From Liopterus haemorrhoidalis (lineage: Eukaryota; Arthropoda; Insecta; Coleoptera; Dytiscidae): DNA of 64,000 nucleotides. Below the pieces are notes generated by a model, which saw nothing but the letters and a program-made list of their open reading frames with translations, was not told the origin of the DNA and did not search any database. Within the stretch, counting starts at the first letter, position 1; the number at the start of each line of letters is the position of its first letter. The DNA is taken from assembly GCA_963971575.1 (NCBI GenBank), contig OZ020611.1, positions 221,146,260 through 221,210,259 of the forward strand. Reading direction: 5' to 3'. The position numbers were made by a program, and so were the translations under genes. Below, piece after piece: positions 20,597 to 32,111 of the stretch.

Positions 20597-21963
20597 TCAG
20601 GGTTTTGTAGGTATTTAGTCAGTGAATGATGATTATTAGAAGGCAAAGCGATGAATGCCTGTCACTAAATAGTACAATTACAAGGGTTGGTTTTAAATCT
20701 TTTAAATCAATAAAAACGACAAGAAGGTTGCAGTTAGATTTTTTCTACCGTCTGTAATATTACCATAATATATATTTTAACGCTTTGTTTTTTGGTATAA
20801 TTGCAAAAATGTCTTACAAATTCAGACCTGGCAATACTGCGGGCGATCTTTTGTCACGCAAGAACATAACGTTTACAGATACATTGTTCATATTGCGACT
20901 ATATGAAAAACACAGATTCTCTACTAGAAATGGAATTCCAGCACCCGGCCAGTTGTTTATTTATTTTCCTAGTCCATATTTGCAAAATAAATTTACGTAC
21001 CTCTTCTCTACCCATAGCAAAATGTATCCATGTATATACAAATATATCTTTTTTATTTTAGGTAAAATATTAAACGAAAATCTTAATACTTTGTAAAATT
21101 TAATCAAAATGAAATGCATTTCAAAAATCAATTACCGTTCCTTAATCTGCACATAAAGAGTTTCCATTTAATATCCCCACAATAAACTTTTAATTTAAAA
21201 AAAAATATTTTTTTCAATACACAATAACTGTAATATTTTCCAAAAACGAAATTGGATAAAAAGTCCTCTCGTACGTTTCGGGTTCATAGCAATATACCTT
21301 GCTTAGAATTTTTTCAGATTTTTAATTTAACCCCTTAGGGTTAAAAGATGCGGGATACTGATTTTTCTGAACTTTTTTGGAAAAAATCGTATTAAAATAA
21401 AAAACTACTTCTCGTTCCTTTATTAAGAGCTTTCTTTTGATACCACACAAAATTTAAACAAAATATTTTTTTTTCGACGACACAAAAAAAAATCAACATT
21501 TTGCGAAAAACCAATTTGAAAATTCTTTCTTCAATTTGAAAGTTCAAAATTTCTTGTTGAACTATTCCGGTTTCCATCAATGTACATTATTGAGATTTTT
21601 TTTTCAGATTTTTCGTTCAACCCCTCTAGGAGCGGGTGGGGGACAAATTTTTTGCCATTATATTGACAAAAAACCCATAAAAAAAAGATTTTTCGAAATA
21701 AAAATTTGTTTAGGCATTCACGTACTAAGAGGTTTTATTTGATACCCCACTCAAAATTTTTTAAAAATATTTATTTTTCCATTAAATACATATTTGTTTA
21801 TATTTATCCCGCGCTGTATTTTTTTGAACTCTCTACAGTTTTCCTACATGTGGGTCAAGAGGTTGTACAAGTATGCCAAATTTCAACTTTTTATGTTCAG
21901 CCGTTTGGCTACAATTTCTACCGTACAGACAGACAGACACATGGTCATACCTACAAAACCCTA
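20597..21963 (-). mobile_element. long HINE-1 variant
   Basis: The ends in reverse are TTTCAGGGTTTTGTAGGTAT (20595-20614) and GGTCATACCTACAAAACCCT (21943-21962), an inverted pair, with GACAGACAGACA near 21929. The usual 3' hairpin is missing. The interior is made of diverged copies of a unit of about 250 bp (landmarks GTTCCTTAATCTGC, TTGATACCACAC, CATCAATGTACATTATTGAG), as in the copy at 6.7-8.3 kb. The tRNA-like segment is absent. Confidence 0.65.
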
Positions 21964-21999
21964 AAACAGAAAAAAAAAATCTTAGCCATTTCAACCGTA

Positions 22000-22936
22000 G
22001 ACCCACTTTCCTTAAATGAATATCTGTGTATTAATATTCGGGAATAAGGGGCGTGGTTTACAGGGCACGTTAAGCCAGCAGTCTCGTCTACTATAAAAAA
22101 GTCGTTAGTTTATGTCAGAGGTTGCTAGTCGCGAACTAACAATCTATGACACCTAGGAATTATGCCATACGAAACAATAATTAAAAAAATAAAGTTAAAA
22201 AACTCAATATTTGTGGTTATTTTGGTCTGATTTCCAATCACAGTATCGGATCACTATGTTTCGAAGGAGTACAAATATGAAAATTAATCAAAAGCAATAG
22301 CAAGGTTTATGAAACCTGGCAAATTCTAATTGGAAATCATTGTAGCTAAAAATAGCTAAACTAATAATATTGAAATAAAATCAAAAATATCATTTTCAAA
22401 CAGTATTTCATTTTGTTTTTTTTTTGTTTTCCATTCATCAACCCTTGTTTTTATTAACTTTGAAATCGAAACATGTTTTTGTTTTTGCTTTTGCTTTTTT
22501 TTTTTCATTTTTTACATTATCATTTTGTTTATCAGGTTCATTTGTCTCAGAACATTTTATGAATACGTAAAACAAACGACGAATGCTCCGCACAATTTAT
22601 TTGCAGAGATTTTAGCAACGCAAAAGTTTTACGAATGAAAATATGAAGAATAATAACAGAATTGGCGGATATAAAAACGTCGTGACGAACACCGTGAAAT
22701 GCTTAACAGTGGAAGATGAACAGAGATAGAAAACAGACGTGATGAAGAGACGGACTAAGGAAAATGAATGGTGGTTAAATAGATACATATTGTTTTATCA
22801 TAACTCACTTTTTACACCTTAAACCTTGTAACATCCATATTAAATTCATTAGTTTTTAATCTCCTTTATTATTTACAACAGAAAAATATATACATAATAA
22901 GAAAACAAATCGTTTTTGTACAATTTTTTCTTTTTT
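22000..22936. other. no recognisable feature
   Basis: AT-rich with T-rich runs (22410-22510). No conserved ORF, RNA gene or paired terminal repeat was seen. Confidence 0.45.
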
Positions 22937-24058
22937 AAGGTTTTGTAGGTATGACCAAAAAACCCTTATACCGTTATTTTGTCGTCTGTCTGTCAGTCTG
23001 TCTGTCTGTCTGTCTGTCTGTTCGGTAAAAATTGTAGCCAAACGGCTAAACCTAAAGATTTGAAATTTGGCATGCTTATACAACTCTTTGACCCACACAT
23101 AGAAAAATACTAAAACATCTAAAAAACATATCCCCCTAAAAATATAAACACATATGTGCTCATCGAAAAAAAAAACATTTTTTTAAAATTCTGAGTAGGG
23201 TATCAAATGAAAGCCCTTAGTACGTGGATTAACGATCAAAATTTTATTTTTGCAAAATAAATTATTTTGACGCGATTTTTGCCAAAATTGTGCAAAAAAA
23301 ATTTTATCCCACAGCCTGTAGCCCAGATGATTTAAACTAAAAATCAGAAAAAATTCTAAGTACGTTGGTGTGAACCGGAATAGTACAACAGGAATTTTTG
23401 ATCAGATTATGTTTTCGGAAAATAACGCATTTTTTGTGTTTTTTGCTTGATCATGTAAAATATTTAATGATATTATGTAGTATGGCCTCGAGGCAATTTA
23501 ATTTTTTCTGTTTTTTTTTGCATTTTTATTTTGTTTAAATTATTTTTTCAAAATTCTGGTTATATTTGGGCAATTATTGCATTTAATTTTTCAAAGCGTA
23601 AATTTAATAACCAGTGGAAATTGTTGAAATTGAATACTCTTGGACTTACAACCAAGTAACTTATATATAATGCCATGGATACAAGTAAAAAATAAAATAT
23701 ATAAAATATATGTTATGTCATGTGTTATAATGTCTGTATCATATTAGTGCCTAAATATATTACTGCTATACTGCTATTTATATTCCTATAAATACAAGAA
23801 ATCAGAAGGGTGGTGCTTATGACTAAAACAACCAATGGAAGACATAAGCGCAATTTTCAAAATATTATTGAACCTTGCTATATAAAAAAAAATACTGCAC
23901 ATATTTAGAAACCTACATAATGGTACTAGGCATTCGAATTAAAATTAACAAAAAAAAATATTTTAAGATAAAATTTGTTTTGGCATCCGAAATAATCATT
24001 ATTCACTTACTAAATACCTGCCAAACCCTGAAATGTGTGAAAATTCACACTTCACATC
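22937..24058 (+). mobile_element. HINE-1 copy lacking the tRNA-like segment
   Basis: It starts AAGGTTTTGTAGGTATGACC, has a GTCTGTCT run (22983-23021), and ends TACCTGCCAAACCCT with the hairpin GTGTGAAAATTCACAC (24035-24050). At the place where other copies carry tRNA-like sequence this one has only a short AT-rich bridge (about 23450-23500). It uses the 3' variant with AATAATCATTATTCACTTAC. Confidence 0.75.
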
Positions 24059-24129
24059 TTTTTTTTCAATTTGATGAAAATTTGGGGCGTTACAGGGAGA
24101 CAACCTAAAACTATCATCTATTATATATA

Positions 24130-24779
24130 CAGGATGAGTGGGGAGGAATGGGCCGAACTTCAGGAATGTATTGTACATGTAAAAATAAGTAAAAAAAAAA
24201 CTCTAATGTTGTTGTGCGATTGTCTTTTATTTTCAAGTTATAGGGCTACTAGAAGATGTTCCGCTAAATATTAGAATGCAGATCTTTTATCAACATGATT
24301 GAGCTCCCTCACATTTCGCTCGTCAAGCCAGGCAATATTTGAATGCAGCATTTCCAGACCGTTGGATAGGGCGCGGAGGGCCTGTTAGGTGGCCTCCAAG
24401 ATCACCAGACCTCACACCATTGGACTATTCTTTATGGGATGGTTCAAAAATGAGGTTTACAAAGTCAAAGTAGATACTCGAGGTGCATTCATTCGACGAA
24501 TTAGAAATACTGCAGTCGCTATTAAAGAAAGACATGAAACAATCAGGAAAGCAACGGGCGCTCTACGTACGCGAAGTAGACTATGTTTATAAATTAACGG
24601 TGATATTTTTGAAAACTTGTTAGCACACCGAAATTAAAACGATGTTCGATGGAAAGTTTTTAATTACGTTATAACTTGAGAATAAAAGACAATCGCATAA
24701 CAACATTACAGTTTTTTTACTTATTATTACATGTACAATACATTCCTGAAGTTCGGCCCATTCCTCCCCACTCACCCTG
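24130..24779 (+). mobile_element. internally deleted DD41D mariner with 112-bp inverted repeats
   Basis: Long terminal inverted repeats (24130-24241 and 24667-24779) begin CAGGATGAGTGGGG and end CCCCACTCACCCTG, each with a TA outside. Between them lies the C-terminal half of a transposase: HD, a stop in place of Gly, APSHFARQARQYLNAAF, WPPRSPDLTPLDYSLW, and after a frame change WFKNEVYK and a tail ending ALRTRSRLCL. The second and third catalytic Asp are separated by 41 residues, as in DD41D mariners. The N-terminal half is deleted. Confidence 0.85.
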
Positions 24780-24784
24780 TATAT

Positions 24785-25020
24785 TTTCCTTATTATTGAC
24801 TTAACAGCCAAATCATATATGACGAAAATAATTTATAACAAGGAAACAAATCTTTTATTTCTATGCATTTTTTCAACAATTTTTTTCGTTTATTATTTGG
24901 GGACTACAGGGATCACCATGTTCAACTTTTGAAATAACTCCCTTAAATTTAATAGCAAACACGTATATAACAAAATGTGTTTATAATAAGAAGACAAATC
25001 TTTTTTGATTCATATAATTT
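24785..25020. repeat. diverged tandem repeat of about 115 bp
   Basis: Units share TTTATAATAAGAAGACAAATC-type sequence after a stretch containing AACAGCCAAATCATAT or AATAGCAAACACGTAT. Related units reappear at 26700-26945. Confidence 0.45.
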
Positions 25021-25029
25021 TTTATTGAA

Positions 25030-25885
25030 CGGCTTAATTTACAATATTTGTGAAAATTGTGAACTTAAAAGTTTAAAAAAAGCACTACTAAAAAACGGTT
25101 AAAGACAGCTACATCTAGTTAGAATTTTTGGATTTTTCGTAGTTAACTCAGTCTAGAAAAAATTTGGGGCTTTAATCGTTTAACGCGTTTTGAGATTACG
25201 ATAATTTTTTTAATGGCATAATTTATATTATTTGTGAAAATTGTGAATTAAAAAAAAATATAAAACGGTTAAAGAAATCGACCTGAGATTAGAATATTTG
25301 AATTCTTTGTAGTTTATTTAGTCTACGTATTATGAGGCCTTATTCGTTTTGCGTATTTTAAAATTATGGCAAATGTTTTATGACGTGGTTTATACAAATT
25401 TTCATATTCGCATAGACATTTCTCAAAAACAAAACGCGATAAAGACCTGCGGTTCAAATTTTTGAAATCTTGAGGTCCTAATTTTAGTCAAAAATTTTTA
25501 CTCTGATTTTAGCCAAAATATAGATTTAAGCCAATTTTAGAGTGAGGATTATGAAAAAAATATTTAAAAATTTCATGCTTACCCAGTTTTTGAGTAAGAG
25601 TCGATTTGAGTCAGTTTTTTGCCTATAAATCCAAAACCTTTACCCAAACTTTAAAATTTTATGGAAATATGACTAAAAATACATGTTTATACCAATTTTC
25701 AATAAAAATAGAGACAATATTTTTTTGGCCATTTTCAATGGTTTTGGATTACTGCCCATACAAAACTTAATATTTGGTTTATTAAAGCCCAAACATTTTT
25801 TTAGATTAAACAAAGTAGGTTAATTTTAAATATTCAAACCGCAGATTTCTATCTCTATCCATGTTTTTTTAGTCAAACTATGGTT
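25030..25885. repeat. satellite-like tandem repeat and associated segment
   Basis: From 25030 to about 25470, units of roughly 170-185 bp recur with TTTGTGAAAATTGTGAA, AAACGGTTAAAGA and TCTTTGTAGTTTATTTAGTC as landmarks. A second segment (25590-25885, with TTGCCTATAAATCCAAAAC and TTGGTTTATTAAAGCCCAAA) follows. The first segment recurs in inverted orientation at 31640-31870 and the second in direct orientation at 30815-31150. Confidence 0.6.
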
Positions 25886-26316
25886 ATTTTACCAAATTGA
25901 TTGTAATAAAATTGTTGTAAAATTGGTATACTTAGGTATACATTTCTAGCCTAAGATCACAAATATATAGTCACTTTTGAGACACGATCTAACATTTTGA
26001 CATTTAGAGCAAAAAAAAAAATTAACAAAAGACAAAAAGAGCTGCTGAAATCTTAACCTTTTCCCCTTTTTCAACTAAATTTATAGAGTAGTACTTACTT
26101 CTTATCTATCATTTTTATTAATAAAAAATGAAGGCTATGACTGTTTTTTTTTCGGTCTCATATTTGGTGTCTACACGTTTCAAATGATTATAAGACAATA
26201 ACCGCGAAAAAACAATTTTTGTTTATCTTTCTGTCTGTCTGCCCGAGATTTACGTAAAAACGTCACATATACTTTAGTATGATAGGTGAAACCAGAATTC
26301 GAACATTGACTATAAG

Positions 26317-26655
26317 TAGGGTGACCAGATTTCAGTAAAGGGTAATCGGGACACAGAGAAAAAAGGAAGGTCCCCATCTCTCAGATCCAAGTGAAGAACA
26401 AAAAAAAGGTCCTCACCTCCCAAATCTAAGTAAAGAGCAAAAAAAACAAGGTCCTCAACTTCAAAAACTAAGTGAAGAGCAAAAAAAAAAAGGCCTCACC
26501 TCCCAAAACTACGTGAAGAACAAAAAAAAAAAAAAAAAAGGTATTCACCTCTCATATTATAGATACTTTCTTACAAATGCAGGATTATCTAAAAACCGGG
26601 ACATTCGACCGTCCCGAAAACATTTTTTGGGACACCGGGACGGATGGTCACCCTA
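26317..26655. mobile_element. hAT MITE carrying the GAGGACC minisatellite, 339 bp
   Basis: A perfect 8-bp duplication ACTATAAG lies on both sides (26309-26316, 26656-26663). The ends are TAGGGTGACCA and TGGTCACCCTA. Inside are four or five units of about 45 bp in minus orientation (26365-26555), with AAGGTCCTCACCTCCCAAAT and a poly-A run per unit. CGGGACA motifs lie near both ends. A sister copy is at 50728-50930. Confidence 0.9.
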
Positions 26656-26699
26656 ACTATAAGGCATCTCAAAATTTATATTCTAGGGGGTTGTCTCGT

Positions 26700-26945
26700 A
26701 GTTAAAACTGTTTATTAAAAACTAAAAAAACCTTATTATTGGCTTAACAGAAAAATTTATGTAATATAAATTGTTTATAGTAAGAAGAAAAATCTTTTCC
26801 GTTCAATGCTTTTATATTAGATTAGTATTTGGGTAGTTTCGGTGGGGTGGCACCCTAAAAGTAAAATCTACATATGGACTTAACAATAAAATCATACGAA
26901 TAAAGGTTTATAATAAGAAAATAAATCTTAAATTTCTAAGTGACA
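26700..26945. repeat. second block of the 115-bp repeat
   Basis: It contains TTATTATTGGCTTAACAG, TTTATAGTAAGAAGA, GGACTTAACAATAAAATCAT and TTTATAATAAGAAAATAAATC, the same order of landmarks as at 24785-25020. Confidence 0.45.
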
Positions 26946-26959
26946 ATATATTCCATGTG

Positions 26960-27335
26960 CAAATTGATCCCTGATGCCAGTAAGACTACTATTGACAAGA
27001 TTTTGACAGAACATTTGCATTATCACAAGGTGTGTGCAAGGTGTGTCCCCAGAATGCTCACCGAAGATCACCAACGGATGTGATAACGTCACACACATAC
27101 CCCCCCCCCTTCAGCCGGGACCTAGCACCAAGTGATTATAATATTTTTCCTGCGTTGGAGTCACACCTGGGTGGGGCGATTTTCAGGACCAACGAGGAGT
27201 TGAAAGAAGAGGTCGTACGCTACCAGCGCGCCGCGGCGGTAGAGTTCTATAACACGAGTATACGAAAAATGCTACACCGCATGTAAAAATGCATCGATCG
27301 CAACGGAGATTATGTGGAAAAAATGTAGAAAGTCC
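26960..27335 (+). pseudogene. internally deleted mariner transposase
   Basis: The first part (about 26965-27083) reads IPDASKTTIDKILTEHLHYH and KVCARCVPRMLTEDHQRM, the second helix-turn-helix and linker of a mariner transposase. The sequence then jumps across a run of nine C (27100-27108) to FSRDLAPSDYNIFPALESHL, GGAIFRTNEEL and IRKMLHRM, holding the third catalytic Asp. The domain with the first two Asp residues is deleted. It ends just before the TIR of the next mariner. Confidence 0.85.
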
Positions 27336-27353
27336 AGGCTTTCCAACAATGTA

Positions 27354-28652
27354 CAAGGTGTCTCACAAGAAATTTTATATTTATTTAGCTTACTGCGTGA
27401 ACGCAACGTATACGAGGGGCGCGGGGGTTATGTCAATCGGTAGCCTGGCTGTTGGGAATTAAATCGCTATGGAGCGTTTTTCGGGAGCAGACCACGCGTT
27501 ATGCGTGCGAGAGTTTTACAAAAACGGTGATTCGGCGACTGTAGCGCCTAGAAAATTCTGCAGTATTCGAGGTTTTCGCCACTTAAATGATGCGCCAAGC
27601 ATTCCTCTCATTCGACATCGGGTTAAAAAGTTTGAAGAGACAGGTACAACGCTGGATAAATCAAAATCCGGGCGACCTAGGTCATCAAGAACGGTAGAAA
27701 ACGTGGAGAATGTTAATCAGTCTGTTCGTGACGACCCGAACCTTTCAATTCGGAAGCGCGCAAGTGCTTTAAATGTGCATAGATCATCATTACATCGCAT
27801 TATGCACAAAGACCTAAAGCTGCACCCCTACAAAATTCAATTGGTGCAAGATTAAAGCCCCAAGATGCCAGTCAGAGGCTTAATTTCGTAAATCAGGTGA
27901 TTGAGCGATTTTCAACGTTTACCAACATTTTGTTTTCGGATGAAGCTTATTTTCATCTTAATGGCCACGTAAATAAGCAGAACTGCCGCTACTGGAGTTC
28001 AACGAATCCGAAACGCAAACATCAGAAACCCCTACATTCGCCTAAAGTGACCGTATGGGCTGCGATGTCGGCGCGAGGAATTATCGGCCCTTACTTTTTT
28101 GAAGACGAAAGGGGGCGTGCAGTTACAGTGAATTCAGAGCGTTATGTGGAGATGTTAGACAACTTCTTGGTACCTGAACTGCAAAACTTTCCTGGCTATA
28201 ACCAAAGAACATGGTTCCAACAGGACGGAGCAACTTCACACACGTCCAATATGTCTCTGCCACGTGTTCGTGACATTTTCTCAGGCAAATTGATCTCCTG
28301 GAGAGGTGATATAAATTGGCCTCCACGCAGTCCAGATTTAACCCCTATGGACTTTTTCCTATGGGGTTATCTTAAATCTAAAGTTTACGCCAATAAACCG
28401 ACTTCACTGGCGCATTTGAAAGAAAATATCCGTCACGAGATGGCAGCCATCCCTGAGTCCACCTGCCGAGACGTCATAAGTAATTTTACTGTTCGATTAA
28501 ATGAGTGCCGAGAACGCGAGGGTCTACATTTAGACGATATTATTTTTAAGAAATAAATCCCCAAAAAGTGTATTTTAATAATTTTTTCTATATACGGCTT
28601 ACTTTTTTTTTAATCGATCCACTATATATAAAATTTCTTTTGAGACACCTTG
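27354..28652 (+). mobile_element. DD41D (rosa-like) mariner, 1,299 bp, both ends present
   Basis: The ends CAAGGTGTCTCACAAGAAAT and ATTTCTTTTGAGACACCTTG form an inverted repeat of about 28 bp, each flanked by TA (27352-27353, 28653-28654). The length is typical for mariner. It encloses one transposase gene with a single obvious frameshift, so this is the best-preserved DNA transposon in the window. Confidence 0.92.
27469..28556 (+). pseudogene. DD41D mariner transposase, one frameshift
   Basis: The start ATG at 27469 opens an N-terminal helix-turn-helix (FSGADHALCVREFYKNG), a GRPRSSR AT-hook-like linker, and a second HTH ending HRIMHKDLKLHPYKIQLVQD. A one-base loss near 27850 shifts the frame; coding resumes in the next frame and stops at 28556. 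Catalytic motifs are ILFSDEAYFHLNG, WFQQDGATSHT and WPPRSPDLTPMDFFLWG, with 41 residues between the second and third Asp. Total length would be about 360 residues, normal for the family. Its function is to cut and rejoin the element at TA. DD41D spacing points to the rosa group, an inference from motif spacing alone. Confidence 0.9.
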
Positions 28653-28654
28653 TA

Positions 28655-29707
28655 TAACTCATTGCAAATAAAAAAAATTAGACCATATTTTACGAACAAC
28701 CCTCAAATCTGTACATGTATATAATAGGTTCATTACGCCTAGGTGGCGTATAAGGAGAGAAAAAGTAAGTTCTCCGTCTACTCCTTTCACCATACTAATG
28801 AAAACCGCATAGTCAGCGTGACATGTCATTTGACCCTGCATAAGTACTCATTTTAAGTATCATATTCTCGCGGATGAGACGACCTCATAGATTTAAATAA
28901 ATGGTCAAAATGATTTTCAAAAGTTATTGGATTTGATGCAATTGGAAAACAATAACTGTATGTTAATGTTAAACACCAACAAAACCATTAAATTTGTGTA
29001 AACATGACTTTTTTCATAATTTTTTTTAAATGAAAATTTCCTTAAATGAAATTACGTAGATTCATGCTGAGTACTTCGAACTTTAATTATAAAATAAATA
29101 CTTAGGAGTTCAAAAACGAAATTACTCTCCCAAACAAAAGACAATTGCGACATTTCCTCCCATTTCTCTGTCTGATTGCTTGTCTCAGTTACCTTCATTT
29201 TATAAATTACCTCCTTAAAAATGATTTTCTCCAGGTACTTTCAAGAGTTAAGGTTTGTTGCTCCGGTCCTGTCTAAGAAAATCTCTCATTCCCGGGAACT
29301 ACGGGAGATATTTTTTATTCTCAGCGGTAACGTCCTGCACATAACAAAGAGTTCTTGGGGCAACCGGGAACCACAAGTAAAATATTATAAAATGGTAAAA
29401 AGTAACTTGTGACGGTAAAAGTGTATCCGGGTAGTTGAGATACTCCGGAGGCCAAGTAGCGACAGATATGACAAACTACGATAATTAGACAAAAGCCTGA
29501 GTCGTCAACTCCTGCAACAAAGGTCGTTTCACACAGGAACTCGAGACGAATGTGAACCTGCGTTTAAAAATGGATGCTTTTATGCACCGTTGGACGTAAG
29601 AAATCTCAGAATACAAATATATAACACATATTTTAATATTCAAATTATTGTGGTCATACAAGAAGCTGTATATGTTTCATGCCTTATGTCCGTAAGTAAT
29701 ATAATTT
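28655..29707. other. no recognisable feature
   Basis: AT-rich, with a more GC-rich patch at 29220-29580 that codes for nothing I recognise on either strand. Confidence 0.45.
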
Positions 29708-30628
29708 TAGTACTTCCAAAATGAAATGGCCACTTTTGTTAAGAAGCTTAACAATGTTTATGTCAGTAATCTTAAGACTCGTTGCTCTAAAAAGTAAGAG
29801 GTATTAAGTGAATTTTAAATTTAAATAGAATAGATGTAACACTAGTTCAATTGAAGTTTCTTAAAAACCATTAAGGATATTTTACAAATTTATAATCCTA
29901 TTGTTTCTAAATTTTGGGGGTTGTTATACTTGTTTATTAGTTAATTTTCAACGTTCATAGCGTGCATACATTAACAACATGGCTCTTTGGCGACCATTTG
30001 ATTTTGCAGAAATTCCTAATTTTTGTAGTGAATCTGTGCAAGGTGATTTGGAGTGCGAAAACTTGGACGTTGACGTGAAATGCGAAAATATGGACGTGAC
30101 TACTATTTTAAGGCTACCGCCATATTATTGTGTTTTAAACCCTATAGAATTAAAATGGAGCCAATTAAAAGGTAATGTGCGCCGGAAAAATACAACAGCG
30201 ACATAAAGTGACACTGTAGTAATATTAATTAAAGACAAACAAGTGCAATAAGTAGTGATTAGTGAAAAAAATGTGTAAGACAATTGAAACAATTTTTTTA
30301 TAAATCCACCAAATAAATCTTCAATAATTATTAATTTAAATGATAGTGGTAGTGACACAAACACTGTTTGTGATATAAACAATGATAATAGTGATAATGA
30401 TTAATATTTTAATAAATTTAAATTACCATTAATTGAAGTTCAAAAAAAGAATGATTTTTATTTGGGACTTTAAAACAAAACGATTTTTAAACATTCTTAT
30501 ATTTATAATTCTAATATAACCAGTCCTAAGCCTGATAAAAATGTGAAGGAATATAATGTGACAGTTCATTCTAAATAGCATTATTGGCATCAGAAAGTGT
30601 GAGTTGCCATTTCATTTTGGAAATACTA
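29708..30628 (+). mobile_element. DDE transposon copy A, keeps the transposase 3' end
   Basis: The ends are TAGTACTTCCAAAATGAAAT and ATTTCATTTTGGAAATACTA, an inverted repeat of about 22 bp, probably with TA as target. The left 180 bp and the last 160 bp match the copy at 42305-43590. Inside, 30100-30206 encodes LRLPPYYCVLNPIELKWSQL followed by KGNVRR, the third catalytic motif (PIE) of a Tc1-related DDE transposase. The upstream reading frame begins at 29979, but the join between it and the catalytic end is a deletion point. Confidence 0.75.
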
Positions 30629-30814
30629 TAATAGGATTCGAACCAGTCAAAAATAAAACAAGTTTATTTAACGAAACTCATGTTTGGATTTTATTCAGAG
30701 CTAGTTAAAAGTCACTGTAGTTAAAAATATTCGTTAAAATATAAAATTTAAGTTAAATAATATTGTTTTATTTTTGACTGATCCAAATACTATTAATTCA
30801 TTAATTAGGTATAT

Positions 30815-31870
30815 TGTTTTAGAGCCGATTTTGGTCAGTTTCTTGCCTATAATTCCAAAACTTTCCCTTTATGGATCTATGACGAAAAATACAAATTTAA
30901 ACCAATTTTCAATAAAATCAGAGACAAAAATTTTTTACTTAAACATCACTATTTTTTAAGGTCTCTTTAAGGTTTTTAAGGCCCTTACGATTTCTACGAT
31001 TTGTTGCCATTTTCATAGGTTTTGGATTACTTCCCATATAAAACTTAATAATTGGTTTATTAAAGCCCAAATTTTGTTTTAGATTAACAGAGTAGGAGAA
31101 TTTTTAAAATTCCAACCCCATATTTCTATCCCTAACCATTTTTTAGTTAGGATTTATTAAATTTTTCAAAAAATTTAAAGAAAAATGGATAATATTCAAT
31201 TTTGTTTAAAATATGGTTACAAGTCAATTATACTCTATCTCAGAAAGACTGATAGTAATAAAATTTATTATTTATAAAAAGTTATTGTTTTTTCACACAG
31301 AAGCGGCCCACAAAATATGAATAGTTCGAAATATTGTTAAAAACAACCGAGTGTGCCGCACATATTATATAGGAATACGAACTAGGGTTCAACACAATAG
31401 ATCATAAAAATGTTACCCTAAAATTTTGAGGAAAAGTATGGTCACAGGGGTGTGTTTAATGATATGATAAATATGGTCACAGGCGTGCGTTTAATAAAAT
31501 GATAAATAGTAATATAGAAATACACAAAATCAATTTAAACGTGTTTAAAATGTGCACGCCACTGGTAACTGCTTGACAAAAAGATTTATTTGTATCAGTC
31601 TTTCTGAGATAGAGTATAGTACCTCAATATGTGTTCAACAATTTCAAAAATTTCAACCGCAGGTCTTTATCGCATTTCGTTTTTGAGAAACGTCCATACG
31701 AATATGAAAATTTCTATAAACCACGCCATATAAAAATTTGTCTGTACAAAATAACTGTAAAATTTTAAAATACGCTAAACGTATATGACCTCAAATTTTT
31801 TGTAGACTAAATAAACTACGATGAATCCAAATATTCTAATTTCAGGTTTTCTTATTAATATTTTTATTCA
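30815..31870. repeat. rearranged copy of the 25-kb satellite-like segment
   Basis: 30815-31150 matches 25590-25885 in direct orientation and 31640-31870 matches 25240-25470 in inverted orientation. A MITE at 31233-31614 separates them. The opposite orientation of the two parts relative to the 25-kb locus shows that one locus was rearranged. Confidence 0.6.
31233..31614. mobile_element. TA-flanked MITE, 382 bp
   Basis: A perfect inverted repeat of about 23 bp, CTCTATCTCAGAAAGACTGA at the left and TCAGTCTTTCTGAGATAGAG at the right, is flanked by TA (31231-31232, 31615-31616). This is a Tc1/mariner-type MITE with no ORF. GTCACAGGSGTGYGTTTAAT occurs twice inside (31440-31500). Confidence 0.85.
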
Positions 31871-32111
31871 CAATACTGTGCATTACTTGTTTCTTTTTTT
31901 TTTTTTAGATTTAATAAAATAAATAAATAAAATTGCATGTTTTTCAAAATTCTATTTCAAATAACCGAAAAACAATTGTCTGTTTCTGTATTGTATAGGT
32001 ATAAAAATATTTCGATTGATGACATTCTCTTATAAAATGCAATTGTTGTCTAATTTAACCAAGTTAGTAGCTAAATTAGTAGTTCTCGAGATAGAAATGG
32101 TGGACATAGAA

